Shown: one piece after another, positions 46,890-58,592 of the stretch
Position numbering within the stretch: the first letter of the stretch is position 1
Layout of the letters: every line of letters begins with the position of its first letter
Assembly (NCBI GenBank): GCA_025506515.1
Contig: CM046442.1
Location: 11,607,154 to 11,671,153 of the forward strand
Source: Flaveria trinervia
Taxonomy: Eukaryota; Streptophyta; Magnoliopsida; Asterales; Asteraceae
DNA length: 64,000 nt
Direction of reading: 5' to 3'
The notes under the pieces: generated by a model
What the model was told of the DNA's origin: nothing
Seen by the model: only the letters and a program-made list of their open reading frames with translations
The model's database searches: none
Program-made: the position numbers and the translations under genes

Positions 46890-47388
46890 TGTCACACCTC
46901 GACCGACGGTGGAATCATCGGGGCGGACGAATGTGAAACGATTGTTCATAGCACATGGAACTAATAAGTTGAAATAATATTAAATACCATTATTCATTTA
47001 ACAATACAAGTCAATTAAGTCATTACATACAAACAAGGTATAAACAACAACATATAATGTTTAATTTATCTAAGTCCAAGTCCTATATGATCAAGAAGAG
47101 TTTGTTTAAGTATCAAACTGAATCATGTTAAAAATAAAAGGTTAACTTTGAAAGTGGTGAGTTCCCATGGGTTGAACATACATAATATAATATATAATAT
47201 ATATATATAATATTATAAAGATTTACAAGTAGTAATTCATATAAATGGTTATGAGTTAACAAGTTTAGAACAAACATATAGTACAACCAAACCTCGACTT
47301 GATTACAAGTTATAAGATTGGCTAAGTGTACTTGGTTCTCTTGATGAACAAGTCATACGTCATCGGGAGCGGCAATACATCGGCTTTA

Positions 47389-48176
47389 GCACCTGTTGAT
47401 GCATGTGTACCTTGATTCTAATCTTATTGTAATATGTCTTTGTTGTCTTACGCTTATGTAATAGTTGGGTACTTAATGAAATGCAAATGTTTGGTTGTGT
47501 TTATAATGTTTAATATTTCATTAATGAGTTGTTTAACGCACATTGACTTGATTATATAGGTTTGTGGTTGATTGAACTAATATAAATAACATTACTATGT
47601 TTAATACATTCAAACTTAATAACATGAAGTTATCATGCGAATGGCCCATGCTATAGGACCATACGCATGAACAACTTCATGCGAATGACTCAGTCGCACG
47701 ACTGAACAAGGAGATTGGATCAGTCGTATGACTATAACATGAGATTGGCTCAGTCGCACGACTGAACACTCAGTCGCACGACTGAACACTCAGTCGCACG
47801 ACTGAACACTCAGTCGTAAGAATGGATCAACCTCATGTCTCAATCGCACGAATGAACCATGCTTATGGTTCAGTCGGCCGAATAAGCAACTCTAACCTAT
47901 AAATACCACCTAATCGTGGAAAAACGTAAGCATTGAATCCACTTCGACTCCAGACGTACCCTAGCCGTCCAGAAGCCTCTAAGTTCGTACTCCAAGTTCA
48001 TAGAACGTTGTAGATCAATTCCTAATCGATTCTTGACGTTAGTTTCAATACATTATTGTTTCTATGTGCGTTCTCACTGATTGGATCGCCAATCAAATAG
48101 GATTCCGCACTATTTGGTTTGGTTTAACACGTTAATCAGTTGGTGTTTCTTTCAAATACCAGATCCTAAGAGCACC
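47389..48176 (+). mobile_element. Small solo LTR, copia-like (TSD GCACC)
   Basis: The insert proper is 47394-48171 (778 bp), starting TGTTGATGCATGTGTACC. Flanking GCACC repeats are at 47389-47393 and 48172-48176. Comparison with the uninterrupted relative at 31520 (TTAGCACCAAATA) confirms the insertion point. The end reads CCTAAGA, not the usual CA, so the last bases are mutated or the TSD is 6 bp (AGCACC). A CAGTCGCACGACTGAACACT array sits inside. Orientation is inferred from the TGTTGATG start only. Confidence 0.8.
47685..47885. repeat. CAGTCGCACGACTG motif array in small solo LTR
   Basis: CTCAGTCGCACGACTGAACA occurs at least four times, three of them head to tail at 47765-47815, with variants CAGTCGTATGACT, CAATCGCACGAATGAAC and CAGTCGGCCGAAT around them. 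The core CAGTCG..CGACTG is palindromic. Confidence 0.9.
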
Positions 48177-48546
48177 AAATAAGCTTGTTTGACCAAGATC
48201 TAAGATGTCGCCAAGCTAGCAATAGTTAATGATTGTAAACAAAATATGTATCTCATATAAAACTTACAATAACACAAATAACCATGAAAAAAGGTAAAGA
48301 TGAATTGCATGTGCATTTACAAGTATCAAGATGTTTACAAGTGTAAGTTTATAAGGTTAATATGTTTCACCCAAAAGGTGTGAATTAAAGTAAAAAGGGG
48401 CAAGAAAACTCACATGATCAATAAGTATATGATTGAAGGTTAATAGAAATAATAAACATTGTTTCAACACAATTCCTCACAAGGTACCTAAATATATAGA
48501 TATTACAAGTTTAAGTTCTTAATAACGAGATTTAGAGTTTAAACAT

Positions 48547-50463
48547 TGTAAGGCCCCGTTCCCGGGACGCCTACAGCTGGGTTCTCATCGCACACAAAAC
48601 GTATAATTACATTTGTATTTCATAAATCGCAGCGGAAAACTAAAACAAACTTTCATTTCCATGTAAATGCTTTTGCAAGTTAATACAACAGTCATTACAA
48701 AATAGCTTGTTCGCATTACAATGCAAAAACATTAATCAAAAGAATGCCATCCCCAAAAGAGCTGAGTAGTCGCCCGTGCCATCCTCAGCAAACATTACCT
48801 GCCAACTGGAAACACATCAAAGTCAGCGTTGCTGAGTGAGTTCTAGTTTTATAAATACAACATACTTTACTTCCATATAAAACCATTCGTTACTTTTACA
48901 TGATCACACATCGTACGTACACATAGATAATATCTAATTATCTTCTTCATTCATTCATTCGTTCATTATGACTTTACTTGCACATCGGACATCATCCGTA
49001 CCAATACCATGTGCTACACCCCGGTTAGTCTTAGCTACCGGGCCGAAGTCAACAAATGAACAGCTAAACGTATGCCACGGTACTAGGAGTAACCATCAGT
49101 CTTAGCTACTGGGCCGAAGTCAACAAATGAACAGCTAAACGTATGCCACAGTACTAGGGGTAAGCGGTAGAGGCACTACACGTTTGGTCAATCACAAAGA
49201 AGGACCCTGTTATCCATGTTTGCAAGACTTCTTTCATTTGTTCATTAATGCATACATTCGTCATCATGTTTCTCTTTCATTACCTTTCACTTTACATTAC
49301 ATAATACTTCGTTCATTTCTTATAATAAGTAAAGCCATAGGAAAGATATTACACATCATACTAAGGAACGTATCATACACATTCGTCATCATCATACGGG
49401 GCAACATCATACATACGTAACAAGCCTAAACATGCAACATCATCATCCTCATCATGCCCAACATGCTTTCTAAGACCTCAAGCGTTATCTTACAAACTCT
49501 TATGGGAACCTTTATGTCAAAACTTACATCTGCACTTTCCCCCAAAAGTCAGAAGTCAATCTACACCTTCCTCGGGTACAACAGCCCTATTCGGGCGTAT
49601 GGACACCCTTCAGTCGCATTGCATCCATGCGACTGAACATCATGCGAATGAACTAATACGGATGAACACCTATGCGAATGAACATCCAGTCGTGCGAATG
49701 GACAATGCGGATGAACACCTATGCGACTGGACCTTCAGTCGTGAGAATGGACCTTTAGTCGCATGACCCCCTGCGACTGGCCCTTCAATCGTGCGAATGG
49801 ACACTCAATCGTGCAAATGGACATTTAATCGTGCGAATGGTCCCCAATCGCACCCTAATCGGCCGTATGGCCTCCATTCGGCCTCCAGTCGGTCGCCTAA
49901 CCCTAACTGATGGAGAATGCAATTCATCCCGACTGCAGCCGAGGGTTTTCGGCCTCCAAACTCATCCAAACCCATTTTAAGCCTAAGTCGACCATCCTAA
50001 ACCTTAGGGATGCATACCATAACATTATACAAGCACACCCACGCAAGAAATCAAGCCCCATACGGGTCCTACACATACATACACGCTTACATACGGGTTT
50101 TCACCCAGAAACGCGAAAAAGGGTTTTCAGATGTGTTCCAGCCCCAAAATCATTCAAAAACATGTAAAAGAGGGGTCCTAGAACTCACCTAAACGAGCAC
50201 AACAACAAGAGCTTCGATTTGGCTTGCTTCACGACGATTTTGGCGACTCGAACCGACCCGAACCAACACTTTTCCTCTTTTTCTCTCTTCTCCTCTCTAA
50301 GAACCTGAATGTGGGGTGTGTGGGGAGGGTGGGCTGCCCTCTCCCTACTAATATCACCACATTTCCCAACTTTTCTTCGTTGGCGAGTTTGGTCCCTCGA
50401 CTTTTGGACTTTATTTCTTTCTTTCTTCACCGGCTTCAAAATAATAAATATTCGGGTGTTACA
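48547..50463 (-). mobile_element. 3' LTR of element G
   Basis: TGTAAGGCCCCGTTCCCGGG to ATTCGGGTGTTACA. A direct repeat of about 90 bp with AGTCTTAGCTACCGGGCCGA and the word GAACAGCTAAACGTATGCCA occurs twice at 49020-49160. A motif array lies at 49590-49890. Small frames inside are not genes. Confidence 0.93.
49590..49890. repeat. CAGTCG/GCGAATGGAC motif array in 3' LTR of element G
   Basis: Words such as CAGTCGTGCGAATGGAC, ATGCGACTGGACCTTCAGTC and AATCGTGCGAATGG recur every 15-30 bp. The partner array is at 56410-56720. The vocabulary overlaps that of the unrelated solo LTR array at 47685-47885. Confidence 0.9.
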
Positions 50464-50478
50464 AGTCCACCCCCTTAA
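50464..50478 (-). promoter_or_regulatory. Polypurine tract of element G
   Basis: On minus, TTAAGGGGGTGGACT directly precedes the TGTAACAC start of the 3' LTR. Confidence 0.8.
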
Positions 50479-51745
50479 ATAGGTTTCGTCCCCGAAACCT
50501 GTTATTTGTCGAACAAACGTGGATAATGCTGTCTCATTCTTCCTCAGTCTCCCACGTTGACTCGGATCCCTTCCTGTGCTTCCACTGTACACGCACAAGA
50601 GGAACCACTTTATTCCACAGCCTCTTTCTTTGTGATCGATGATTGCCACCGGTTGCTCCACATAATTGAGCCTTTCATCTATTTCAATGTCCTCCTGTGG
50701 AACAATCATGTCTTCATCAGCTATACACTTTCTCAGATGAGATACATGGAATGTCAGTGAATCCCACTTAACTCATCTGGAAACTCCAATCTATAGGCCA
50801 CCTCCCCTACTCGAACAATGATTCGGAAAGGGCTATATATCTTGGGCTCAACTTGCCCCGCTTTCTGAATCTGATAATACCCTTCCAAGGTGAGACCTTC
50901 AACATAACCCGGTCACCCACTGGAACTCAATTGGCCTACGTCGCTTATCGGCATACGACTTCTGTCTATCTTTGGTTGCCTTCATGAAGGCTTTAATCTT
51001 TTCAACCTTCTCTGTCGTAGCCTCGATTACCTCGACGCTCCCTAATTCCTTCTGACCAATATCACCCCAACAAACGGGTGTTCTGCATCTCCTACCGTAT
51101 AGCATCTCATATGGTGGCATACCAATGCTGGCATGATAGTTGTTGTTGTATGAGAATTCGGCTAACGGTAAGTGGTCATCCCAACTTCCACCAAAATCGA
51201 TCACACATGCCCGCAACATGTCTTCCAATGTCTGAATGGTTCTTTCTGACTGACCATCGGTTGGGATGATAAGCCGTGCTAATATGTAACCTCGTCCCCA
51301 TAGCGTCGTGGAATTTCTTCCAAAATTTAGATGTGAACCGAGTGTCGCGATCAGACACAATAGACGCCGGCCACCATGACGAGTTACAATTTCCCTGATG
51401 ATAGATCAGCCAACCTCTCAGATGAATACGTCTCGCGGATCGGTAGAAAATGAGCGCTCTTCGTCAGACGATCAACTATCACCATATGGCATCATACCCT
51501 TTCGGAGTACGTGGCAGCTTCGTAATGAAGTCCATGGTGATGTGCTCCCACTTCCATTCCGGTATATCCAAAGGTTGGATCTTCCATATGCTTTTGATGC
51601 TCTGCCTTCACTGTAAGCAAGTAAGACACTTACCACATACTCCACAACGTCACGCTTCATACCCGGCCACCAATAATCTTTCTTCATGTCATGGTACATT
51701 TTCGTGGCACCAGGATGAATGGAGTATCGAGGAATCCACACACGA
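50479..51745 (-). pseudogene. Element G integrase and chromodomain-like tail
   Basis: Integrase inserts cDNA; a C-terminal chromodomain in this lineage is thought to guide it to chromatin. On minus, the HHCC region begins near 51720 (HPGATKMYHDMKKDYWWPGM). The core appears in two frames: ISTAYHPNRWSVRKNHSD with SDRDTRFTSKFWKKF (51358-51176), and TDGQSERTIQTLEDMLRACV (from about 51285), which holds the catalytic glutamate. AEFSYNNNYHASIGMPPYEM and YGRRCRTP follow. The tail (50709 down) has YVEQPVAIIDHKERG and then, after a shift, sequence of chromodomain type. Frameshifts near 51600, 51280 and 50900 at least. Confidence 0.88.
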
Positions 51746-51799
51746 CCGAATCGAGTTCTAACACCGAGTGTGTTTTCACCAATTCCCCAACCAGAACTC

Positions 51800-53150
51800 T
51801 CATTCTTTCCGACTTAAGGTGATCTTCTTCAATGCATCTTGAAACTCCTTAACTTGCTTCATCACATCGGAGGTCATGATTAATTGATAAGCTTTCACCT
51901 TAATCGGTTCGGGCCTTTCCTTTCGGCTAAGGGCATCCGCCACCACATTAGCTTTGCCTGGATGGTAATGGATCTCGCAATCATAATCCTTTATAAGTTC
52001 CAACCATCGCCTCTGCCTCATGTTCAGGTCTTTTTGCTCGAAGAAGTACTTCAGACTCTTGTGGTCAGTGAATATGGTGAACTTCGTCTCATAAAGGTAG
52101 TGCCTCCAAATCTTTAACGCAAAGACCACGACTGCTAGCTCCAAGTCATGAGTGGGATAATTAACCTCATGAACCTTTAACTGTCGAGATGCATAGGCTA
52201 TAACCTTCCCTCCCTGCATTAACACACACCCCAACCCTAAGTAGGAAGCATCAGAATAAACCACCAGATCTTCGCTTCCATCGGGTAATGACAGAACAGG
52301 AGCTTGAGTCAGTCTCGCCTTCAGCTCTTCGAACGCCTTCTCTTGAGCTTGACCCCATACAAATTTCACATCCTTCGGGTCAACTTAGTTAGTGGAGAAG
52401 CAATCTTAGAGAAGTCTTGGATGAATCTTCTATAGTAGCCCGCCAAGCCCAAGAAACTACGGATCTCGGATGGCGTCTTTGGTGACCTCCATTGCATAAC
52501 CGCCTCCACCTTCGTCGGGTCAACCATAATCCCGTCAGGATTCACCACATGACCCAAAAACTGAACTTCGCGCAACCAAAACGCGCACTTGGAGAATTTA
52601 GCTTACAATTTCTCCATTCTCAACGTCTCCAGAACCTCTCGAATGTGACCGGCATGCTCAATCTTGCTCTTCGAATAAATCAGGATATCATCAATAAACA
52701 CAATCACTGATTTATCCAACATAGGCCGACACACACGGTTCATCAGATCCATAAAAGCAGCTGGCGCGTTGGTCAAACCAAAGGACATGATAAGAAACTC
52801 GTAATGGCCATAGCGCGTACGGAAAGCTGTTTTAGGGATATCTTGCTCCTTCATCTTCAACTGATGATAACCAGATCGAAGATCTATCCTCGAGAACCAA
52901 CTGGCACCCTGAAGCTGATCGAACAAATCATCTATCCTCGGTAAGGGGTAGCGGTTCTTCACTGTCAACTTGTTCAGTTCGCGGTAGTCAATACACATCC
53001 TCATACTACCATCCTTCTTCTTTACAAATAGGACCGGAGCACCCTAAGGAGAGATACTCGGTCTAATGAACCCCTTATCAAGCAGCTCTCGCAACTGCTC
53101 CATCAACTCTTTCATCTCGGTTGGAGCCAACCGATATGGTGCCTTGGCAA
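51800..53150 (-). pseudogene. Element G reverse transcriptase and RNase H
   Basis: RT copies element RNA; RNase H removes it. On minus, RT shows RMCIDYRELNKLTVKNRYPL, FSRIDLRSGYHQ, AFRTRYGHYEFLIMSFGLTN and the catalytic VFIDDILIYSK. Then VQFLGHVV and SFLGLAGYYRRFI appear. RNase H (52369-51800) shows VYSDASYLGLGCVLMQ, YPTHDLELAVVVFALKIWRH, FTDHKSLKYFF and ANVVADALSRK. Point stops are visible at 53044-53046 (TAG within SP*GAPVLFV, where tryptophan is usual) and 52603-52605 (TAA after RMEKL). A shift near 52370 separates RT from RNase H. Catalytic residues are all present. Confidence 0.92.
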
Positions 53151-53729
53151 CAGGTTGGGCACCGGTATCAGATCAATCTGAAATTCAATCTCTCTGTCAG
53201 GTGGCACTCCTGATAAGTCTTCTGGGAACACGTCTGGAAAGTCACACACAACCGGTACATCGGCTAGTTGTGGTGTTGGTGTATCCACATCTTTTACATA
53301 GGCCAAGTAAGCACTACATCCACGCCTCATACACTTTCCCGCCACCGCCATTGAGATCACCTTCGGGATCGTAGTAACCCGATCACCATAAATCGTTACC
53401 AAACTTCCGTCAGGCGGTGTCAACCGAACCATCTTCTTGCGACACACAATGTTCGCCTCGAAGTCCGCCAACCAATCCATCCCAAGAACCAAATCGAAAC
53501 CACCCAAGGTCATCACAAACAGTCTAACAGGAAACTTATGACCCTCAAGTTCCACATCACAATTCTCTATCACCTCAGAAATCCTGGTAGACTTACCTAT
53601 GGCAGTTTCTACATCAAAGGGCGCATCAACACGCCTACTACTAACAGGCAGCTTAGCACAGAAAGCAGCAGAAATAAAACTCTTACTGGCACCAGAATCA
53701 AATAACACAGAAGCTAAGGTCTGGTTCAC
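53112..53729 (-). pseudogene. Element G aspartic protease
   Basis: The protease cleaves the gag-pol precursor. On minus from the Met at 53729, LFDSGASKSFIS carries the DSGA active site near residue 11. It is followed by KLPVSSRRVDAPFDVETAIG and the flap-side LVLGMDWL motif near residue 80. FPDVFPEDLSGVPPDREIEF marks the linker into RT. The open frame runs 205 codons but the last dozen residues (LLPRHHIGWLQPR) are out of frame with RT, so a small indel lies near 53150. Confidence 0.9.
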
Positions 53730-53799
53730 TAGAAACGTATGGACACAACGTCAGGGTCCGTCCTAGCCTCCTCCTGTGTCATGGTGAACGCTCTAGCGC

Positions 53800-55031
53800 T
53801 CGCCCTCGGCCCATCACTTCCGTCTTCTTCACCCCTGAACCCTCAGTCCTCGACTTCTTACAATCTCTGCTCATATGACCAGTTTCCCCACAGTTAAACC
53901 ATTTGCCCGACAGGCAATCCTTCGCCATATGCCCTGTCTTCCCAAGCACAAGTTTGACCCAAACCTACATTCCCCGCCGTGCTCCCTTCCACACTTGCCA
54001 CACCTTTTCGACCCCGCACTTGATGTGACCACACGGCGTTCATCCACCCGTGCCTTTTGTTACCCATCGGGGCATCACCCCGACCAAACCGTTTCCCGTT
54101 CCAGTTCTGATCACCACCACCCTTCTTATTCGCTTCAGTCACCACCACCTCCCGCTCGTCATACAGCCTCCCTGCCAAATCAACTGCCGACCTAAACGTG
54201 CTTGGCCGGGCGGCGATCATATGCCGGCGAACATCCACCGGTAAACCCTGAATGTACCTCTTGATTTTCTGAGACAGAGGCGTCACCTGATCAGGCACAA
54301 GCCGTGCCATTTCATTAAACTTGGTGTATACTGCTGGTGTGTCATGGTTCCAGCCTCCAACTGCAGAAACTCCCTTTCCAACTTATCCATTTCCCGATGA
54401 GGACAAAATTCCTCAATCACCAACCTTCTCAGCTCAGGCCATTCATTTTCCCAATGGCCCTACTACCCTCAGCTTGGACAATGTTGTCCCACCAGCACAG
54501 AGCTGAATCCACAAAAGAGTGGGTAGCAAACTTCACCTTTTGGTCTCTCGGCACTCGCTGATATCGAGAACAGCTTCCATTTCCCTCACCCACCGGTGAG
54601 CGGCTGCAGCGGTGTCGTTTCCATCAAAAGTAGGGGGCTTGCATCTCATAAAAGCCCCATAATTACATCCTCGTGCCGTCTCCGGCGCAGGCTCTTTTTC
54701 TTCCTCTTCATCATCAGATAGAACCGTTTCCGACTCTGGTTGTTCCCGTTCTCCAGAGGATCTGTTTCTTCTTTCCTTTCCCCTTCTCGTACAGCCTTAA
54801 TAACTTCAGTCACCACAGACGGTAAGATTGTCTGCATGACCTGATGGACTTCTTTTACAACAGCCTCCTTTACTGAGGCTCTCAGATTGGCGCTTTCGTC
54901 GCCACCCTCCGGATGGGGGGTCTCTAGTTCTTCATGAACCACCCTCTCAACTCTGGGTCTCCCTCTCTTAGGTCGCGGTTCAGCACCGTGACCTCCACCC
55001 CTAGAAGCTTTCGAAGATCTACCTCCGTCCA
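53800..55031 (-). pseudogene. Element G gag
   Basis: The likely start is the Met of MDGGRSSKASRGGG near 55031, matching gag of element A. A charged middle (SANLRASVKEAVVKEVHQVM, VVTEVIKAVREGER) follows. The capsid part (54310-53894) has KRYIQGLPVDVRRHMIAARP and FRSAVDLAGRLYDEREVVV. The last zinc knuckle reads KWFNCGETGHMSRDC: the first cysteine expected at CFNC is tryptophan, so the CCHC motif is broken. Frameshifts near 54650, 54320 and 54000. Confidence 0.88.
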
Positions 55032-55365
55032 TCACACGCACACTGAAAGATTCAAACACCAACACAGTCATTCAAGGGAACAGCTCAGTTTATGTCAAGT
55101 ATAGTAAGTCCCTAATTACAGTGGCCAGTTGTGATTAGCCACTTACTTTACTCTTCATACCCCAAGTATTACCTGTCCTGACAACATCAGTATTTAAATC
55201 TACATACAACACATAACACATACCATGCGCACATAAAACTGGTTAACTTTACGAAAATACCTGATGGCACGCAGCTACTCAGATTGGCATTCCATTCCCT
55301 TTCCGTCCCATTCTCAGTTTAAGATTAGGTTTATTTTGAAAATTTACTCATTTCACTTAAACTTT
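55032..55365 (-). other. 5' leader of element G
   Basis: Noncoding sequence between PBS and gag, alignable by eye with 28515-28873 of element A. Confidence 0.6.
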
Positions 55366-55378
55366 GGCTCTGATACCA
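55366..55378 (-). promoter_or_regulatory. Primer-binding site, tRNA-iMet type
   Basis: On minus, TGGTATCAGAGCC starts three bases inside the 5' LTR edge and pairs with the 3' end of initiator tRNA-Met. It is two bases longer than the match kept in element A. Confidence 0.9.
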
Positions 55379-55381
55379 ACT

Positions 55382-57294
55382 TGTAAGGCCCTGTTCCCGG
55401 GACGCTTACAGCTGGGTTCTCATCGCACACAAAACGTATAATTACATTTGTATTTCATAAATCGCAGCGGAAAACTAAAACAAATTTCATTTCCATGTAA
55501 ATGCTTTTGCAAGTTAATACAACATTCATTACAAAATAGCTTGTTCGCATTACAATGCAAAAACATTAATCAAAAGAATGTCATCCCCAAAAGAGTGAGT
55601 AGTCGCCCGTGCCATCCTCAGCAAACATTACCTGCCAACTGGAAACACATCAAAGTCAGCGTTGCTGAGTGAGTTCTAGTTTTTAAATACAACATACTTT
55701 ACTTCATATAAAACCATTCGTTACTTACATGATCACACATCGTACGTACACATAGATAATATCTAATTATCTTCTTCATTCATTCATTCGTTCATTATGA
55801 CTTTACTTGCGCATTGGACATCATCCGTACCATACCATGTGCTACACCCCGGTTAGTCTTAGCTACCGGCCGAAGTCAACAAATGAACAGCTAAACGTAT
55901 GCCACGGTACTAGGAGTAACCATCAGTCTTAGCTACTGGGCCGAAGTCAACAAATGAACAGCTAAACGTATGCCAAAGTACTAGGGGTAAGCGGTAGAGG
56001 CACTACACGTTTGGTCAATCACAAAGAAGGACCTGTTATCCCATGTTTGCAAGACTTCTTTCATTCGTTCATTAATGCATACATTCCTCATCATGTTCCT
56101 CTTTCATTACCTTTCACTTTACATTACATAATACTTCGTTCATTTTATAATAAGTAAAGCCATAGGAAAGATATTACACATCATACTAAGGAACGTATCA
56201 TACACATTCGTCATCATCATACGGGGCAACATCATACATACGTAACAAGCCTAAACATGCACATCATCATCCTTATCATGCCCAACATGCTTTCTAAGAC
56301 CTCAAGCGTCATCTTACAAACTCTTATGGGAACCTTTACGTCAAAACTTACATCTGCACTTTCCCCAAAAGTCAGAAGTCAATCTACACCTTCCTCGGTA
56401 CAACAGCCCTATTCGGGGTATGGACACCCTTCAGTCGCATTGCCTCCATGCGACTGAACATCATGCGAATGAACTAATACGGATGAACACCTATGCGAAT
56501 GAACATCCAGTCGTGCGAATGGACAATGCGGATGAACACCTATGCGACTGGACCTTCAATTGTGCGAATGGACCTTTAGTCGCATGACCCCCATGCGACT
56601 GGCCCTTCAATCGTGCGAATGAACCTTCAATCGTGCGAATGGACACTCAATCGTGCAAATGGACATTAATCGTGCGAATGGTCCCCAATCGCACCCTAAT
56701 CGGCCGTATGGCTTCCATTCGGCCTCCAGTCAGTCGCCTAACCCTAACTGATGCAGAATGCAGTTCATCCCGACTGCAGCCGAGGGTTTTCGGCCTCCAA
56801 ACTCATCCAAACCATTTTAGGCCTAAGTCGACCATCCTAAACCTTAGGGATGCATACCATAACATTATACAAGCACACCCACGCAAGAAATCAAGCCCCA
56901 TACGGGTCCTACACATACATACACGCTTACATACGAGTTTTCACCCAAAAACGCGAAAAAGGGTTTTCAGATGTGTTCCAGCCCCAAAATCATTCAAAAA
57001 CATGTAAAAGAGGGGTCCTGGAACTCACCTAAACGAGCACAACAACAAGAGCTTCGATTTGGCTTGCTTCACGACGATTTTGGCGACCCGAACCAACACT
57101 TTTCCTCTTTTTCTCTTCTCCTCTCTAAGAACCTGAAATGTGGGGTGTGTGGGGAGAGTGGGCTGCCCTCTCCCTACTAATATCACCACATTTCCCAACT
57201 TTTCTTCGTTGGCGAGTTTGGTCCCTCGACTTTTGGACTTTATTTTCTTTTCTTTCTTCACCGGCTTCAAAATAATAAATATTCGGGTGTTACA
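55382..57294 (-). mobile_element. 5' LTR of element G
   Basis: TGTAAGGCCCTGTTCCCGGG to ATTCGGGTGTTACA. It is highly similar to 48547-50463 along its length. Visible differences are single-base changes and small indels, for example CCCTG for CCCCG at the edge and a missing GG at 55868. Confidence 0.93.
56410..56720. repeat. CAGTCG/GCGAATGGAC motif array in 5' LTR of element G
   Basis: Counterpart of 49590-49890. One extra AATCGTGCGAATG unit is present near 56608-56640, so the arrays differ by small unit gains or losses. Confidence 0.88.
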
Positions 57295-58592
57295 AACATG
57301 ATCTAGGGTTTCAAGGGAGAATTTGGGTTTTGATATATAAGTTTAATAATAAAAATTTTTTGTTTTCATCGATTAATAATTTGTCATAAAGAAACAATTT
57401 TGAATCGTTGATATAATTAACAATATATACAAACTTCATAACCTTTGACCATGAATTGAGTTTCAACTCGATTAACCTAGGCTTTTGATCCCTAAGGGAA
57501 TTGACTTGAATGATGTATTGTACTTACTTGATTAGGCTGGATTTGTAGTATTTAGGCTCGGTTTTGTCTCGGCTATCTTGCGACGAAAAAAGCCAAAATT
57601 CGATTGATTGAGTAGTTAATCACGAATTGTGGTTCATAGGAGATTGAAAGGGGTCGAAGGCACCTTTGCCCTCTGTTAAATAGCTTCAATTTGGCACGGT
57701 TCATCCTAAGCACTTTCGAGTTGAATGCGAACGTAATGAGGTTCAATTCGATGTTAATTCGACGGTTCATATGAAATTGTAATCATTGAAGAATTAGAAA
57801 CAGATTGTTGATCGTGCAGGTTCGATTAATTGCGTTATTAACAAGTTTTATTTGCCGAACCGATTGGGACTTTGATTATACTCGGTTTCGACTTCTAAAC
57901 GTTCCATAACCGGACTATAATCAAACTAAAGCACATCTAAAGGTTCGAAACCGATGCACGACATGATTTAAAACGGTTTTTGGGTGAAATTTCAAAGGAT
58001 TTTTGCGTTTTAACCCCTTGCCGGAGCCGACCGGAGGGTGGCCGAGGTAGGGCCGCCAGAAATACGGGCAAGGGGGCGGTTTGGGTGTTTCAAACGAACT
58101 TACAACTTTGGTCCCTGATGTTAAGTTGTTTGTTATTTATGTAAAACTTTAAATTAAGTTTTGGAAATTAGAAAGTAACCCTAGACTTATATAAACGAAT
58201 TTGAGTATTAGAACAATTATTAGTTATTAATCTTTAAAACTTTTATAAGCATGTAAACTTTATAACTTGATTATTTATTTTTACTAATAAAAATTCATGA
58301 CTACTAATAAACTTTATAATTTATTAAAAGTCATTTTATAACTTAATAAATTTTAAGTAAACATGTCCATTTAATTATTTATTGTAAAATGATTATAACA
58401 CTTTATAACTATACAAAAAATAAGAATTACTTATAAATCTATAAATTATTACAAGTTGTTATAAATACTAGTAAATAAATAATTCACAATGAAAGTTGCA
58501 TATAATCCATTAAAACTATTGAAATAATTTAAAAATTAAACTCAAAATAAGTTCGGGTTCGGGTTTGTAGTTTGAAAATGACGGATGTTACA

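Larger units (their letters stand above)
48542..57299 (-). mobile_element. Tekay-type Ty3/gypsy element G, structurally complete (TSD AACAT)
   Basis: The element proper is 48547-57294 (8748 bp) with AACAT duplicated at 48542-48546 and 57295-57299. LTRs: 48547-50463 (1917 bp) and 55382-57294 (1913 bp). On minus: PBS, gag, protease, RT, RNase H, integrase, then a chromodomain-like tail and polypurine tract. Domain order and the C-terminal tail place it in the chromoviruses, Tekay/Del type. Coding frames are broken by point stops and small indels, so it is not autonomous. Its LTRs look very similar along their length, with small indels, so it is among the younger insertions here. Confidence 0.95.

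Noticed and set aside
49910..50192. Pairs of similar plus-strand frames at 49910-50192 and 56633-57032
   Set aside because: Both copies lie in the two LTRs of element G and run opposite to its genes; they are LTR sequence.
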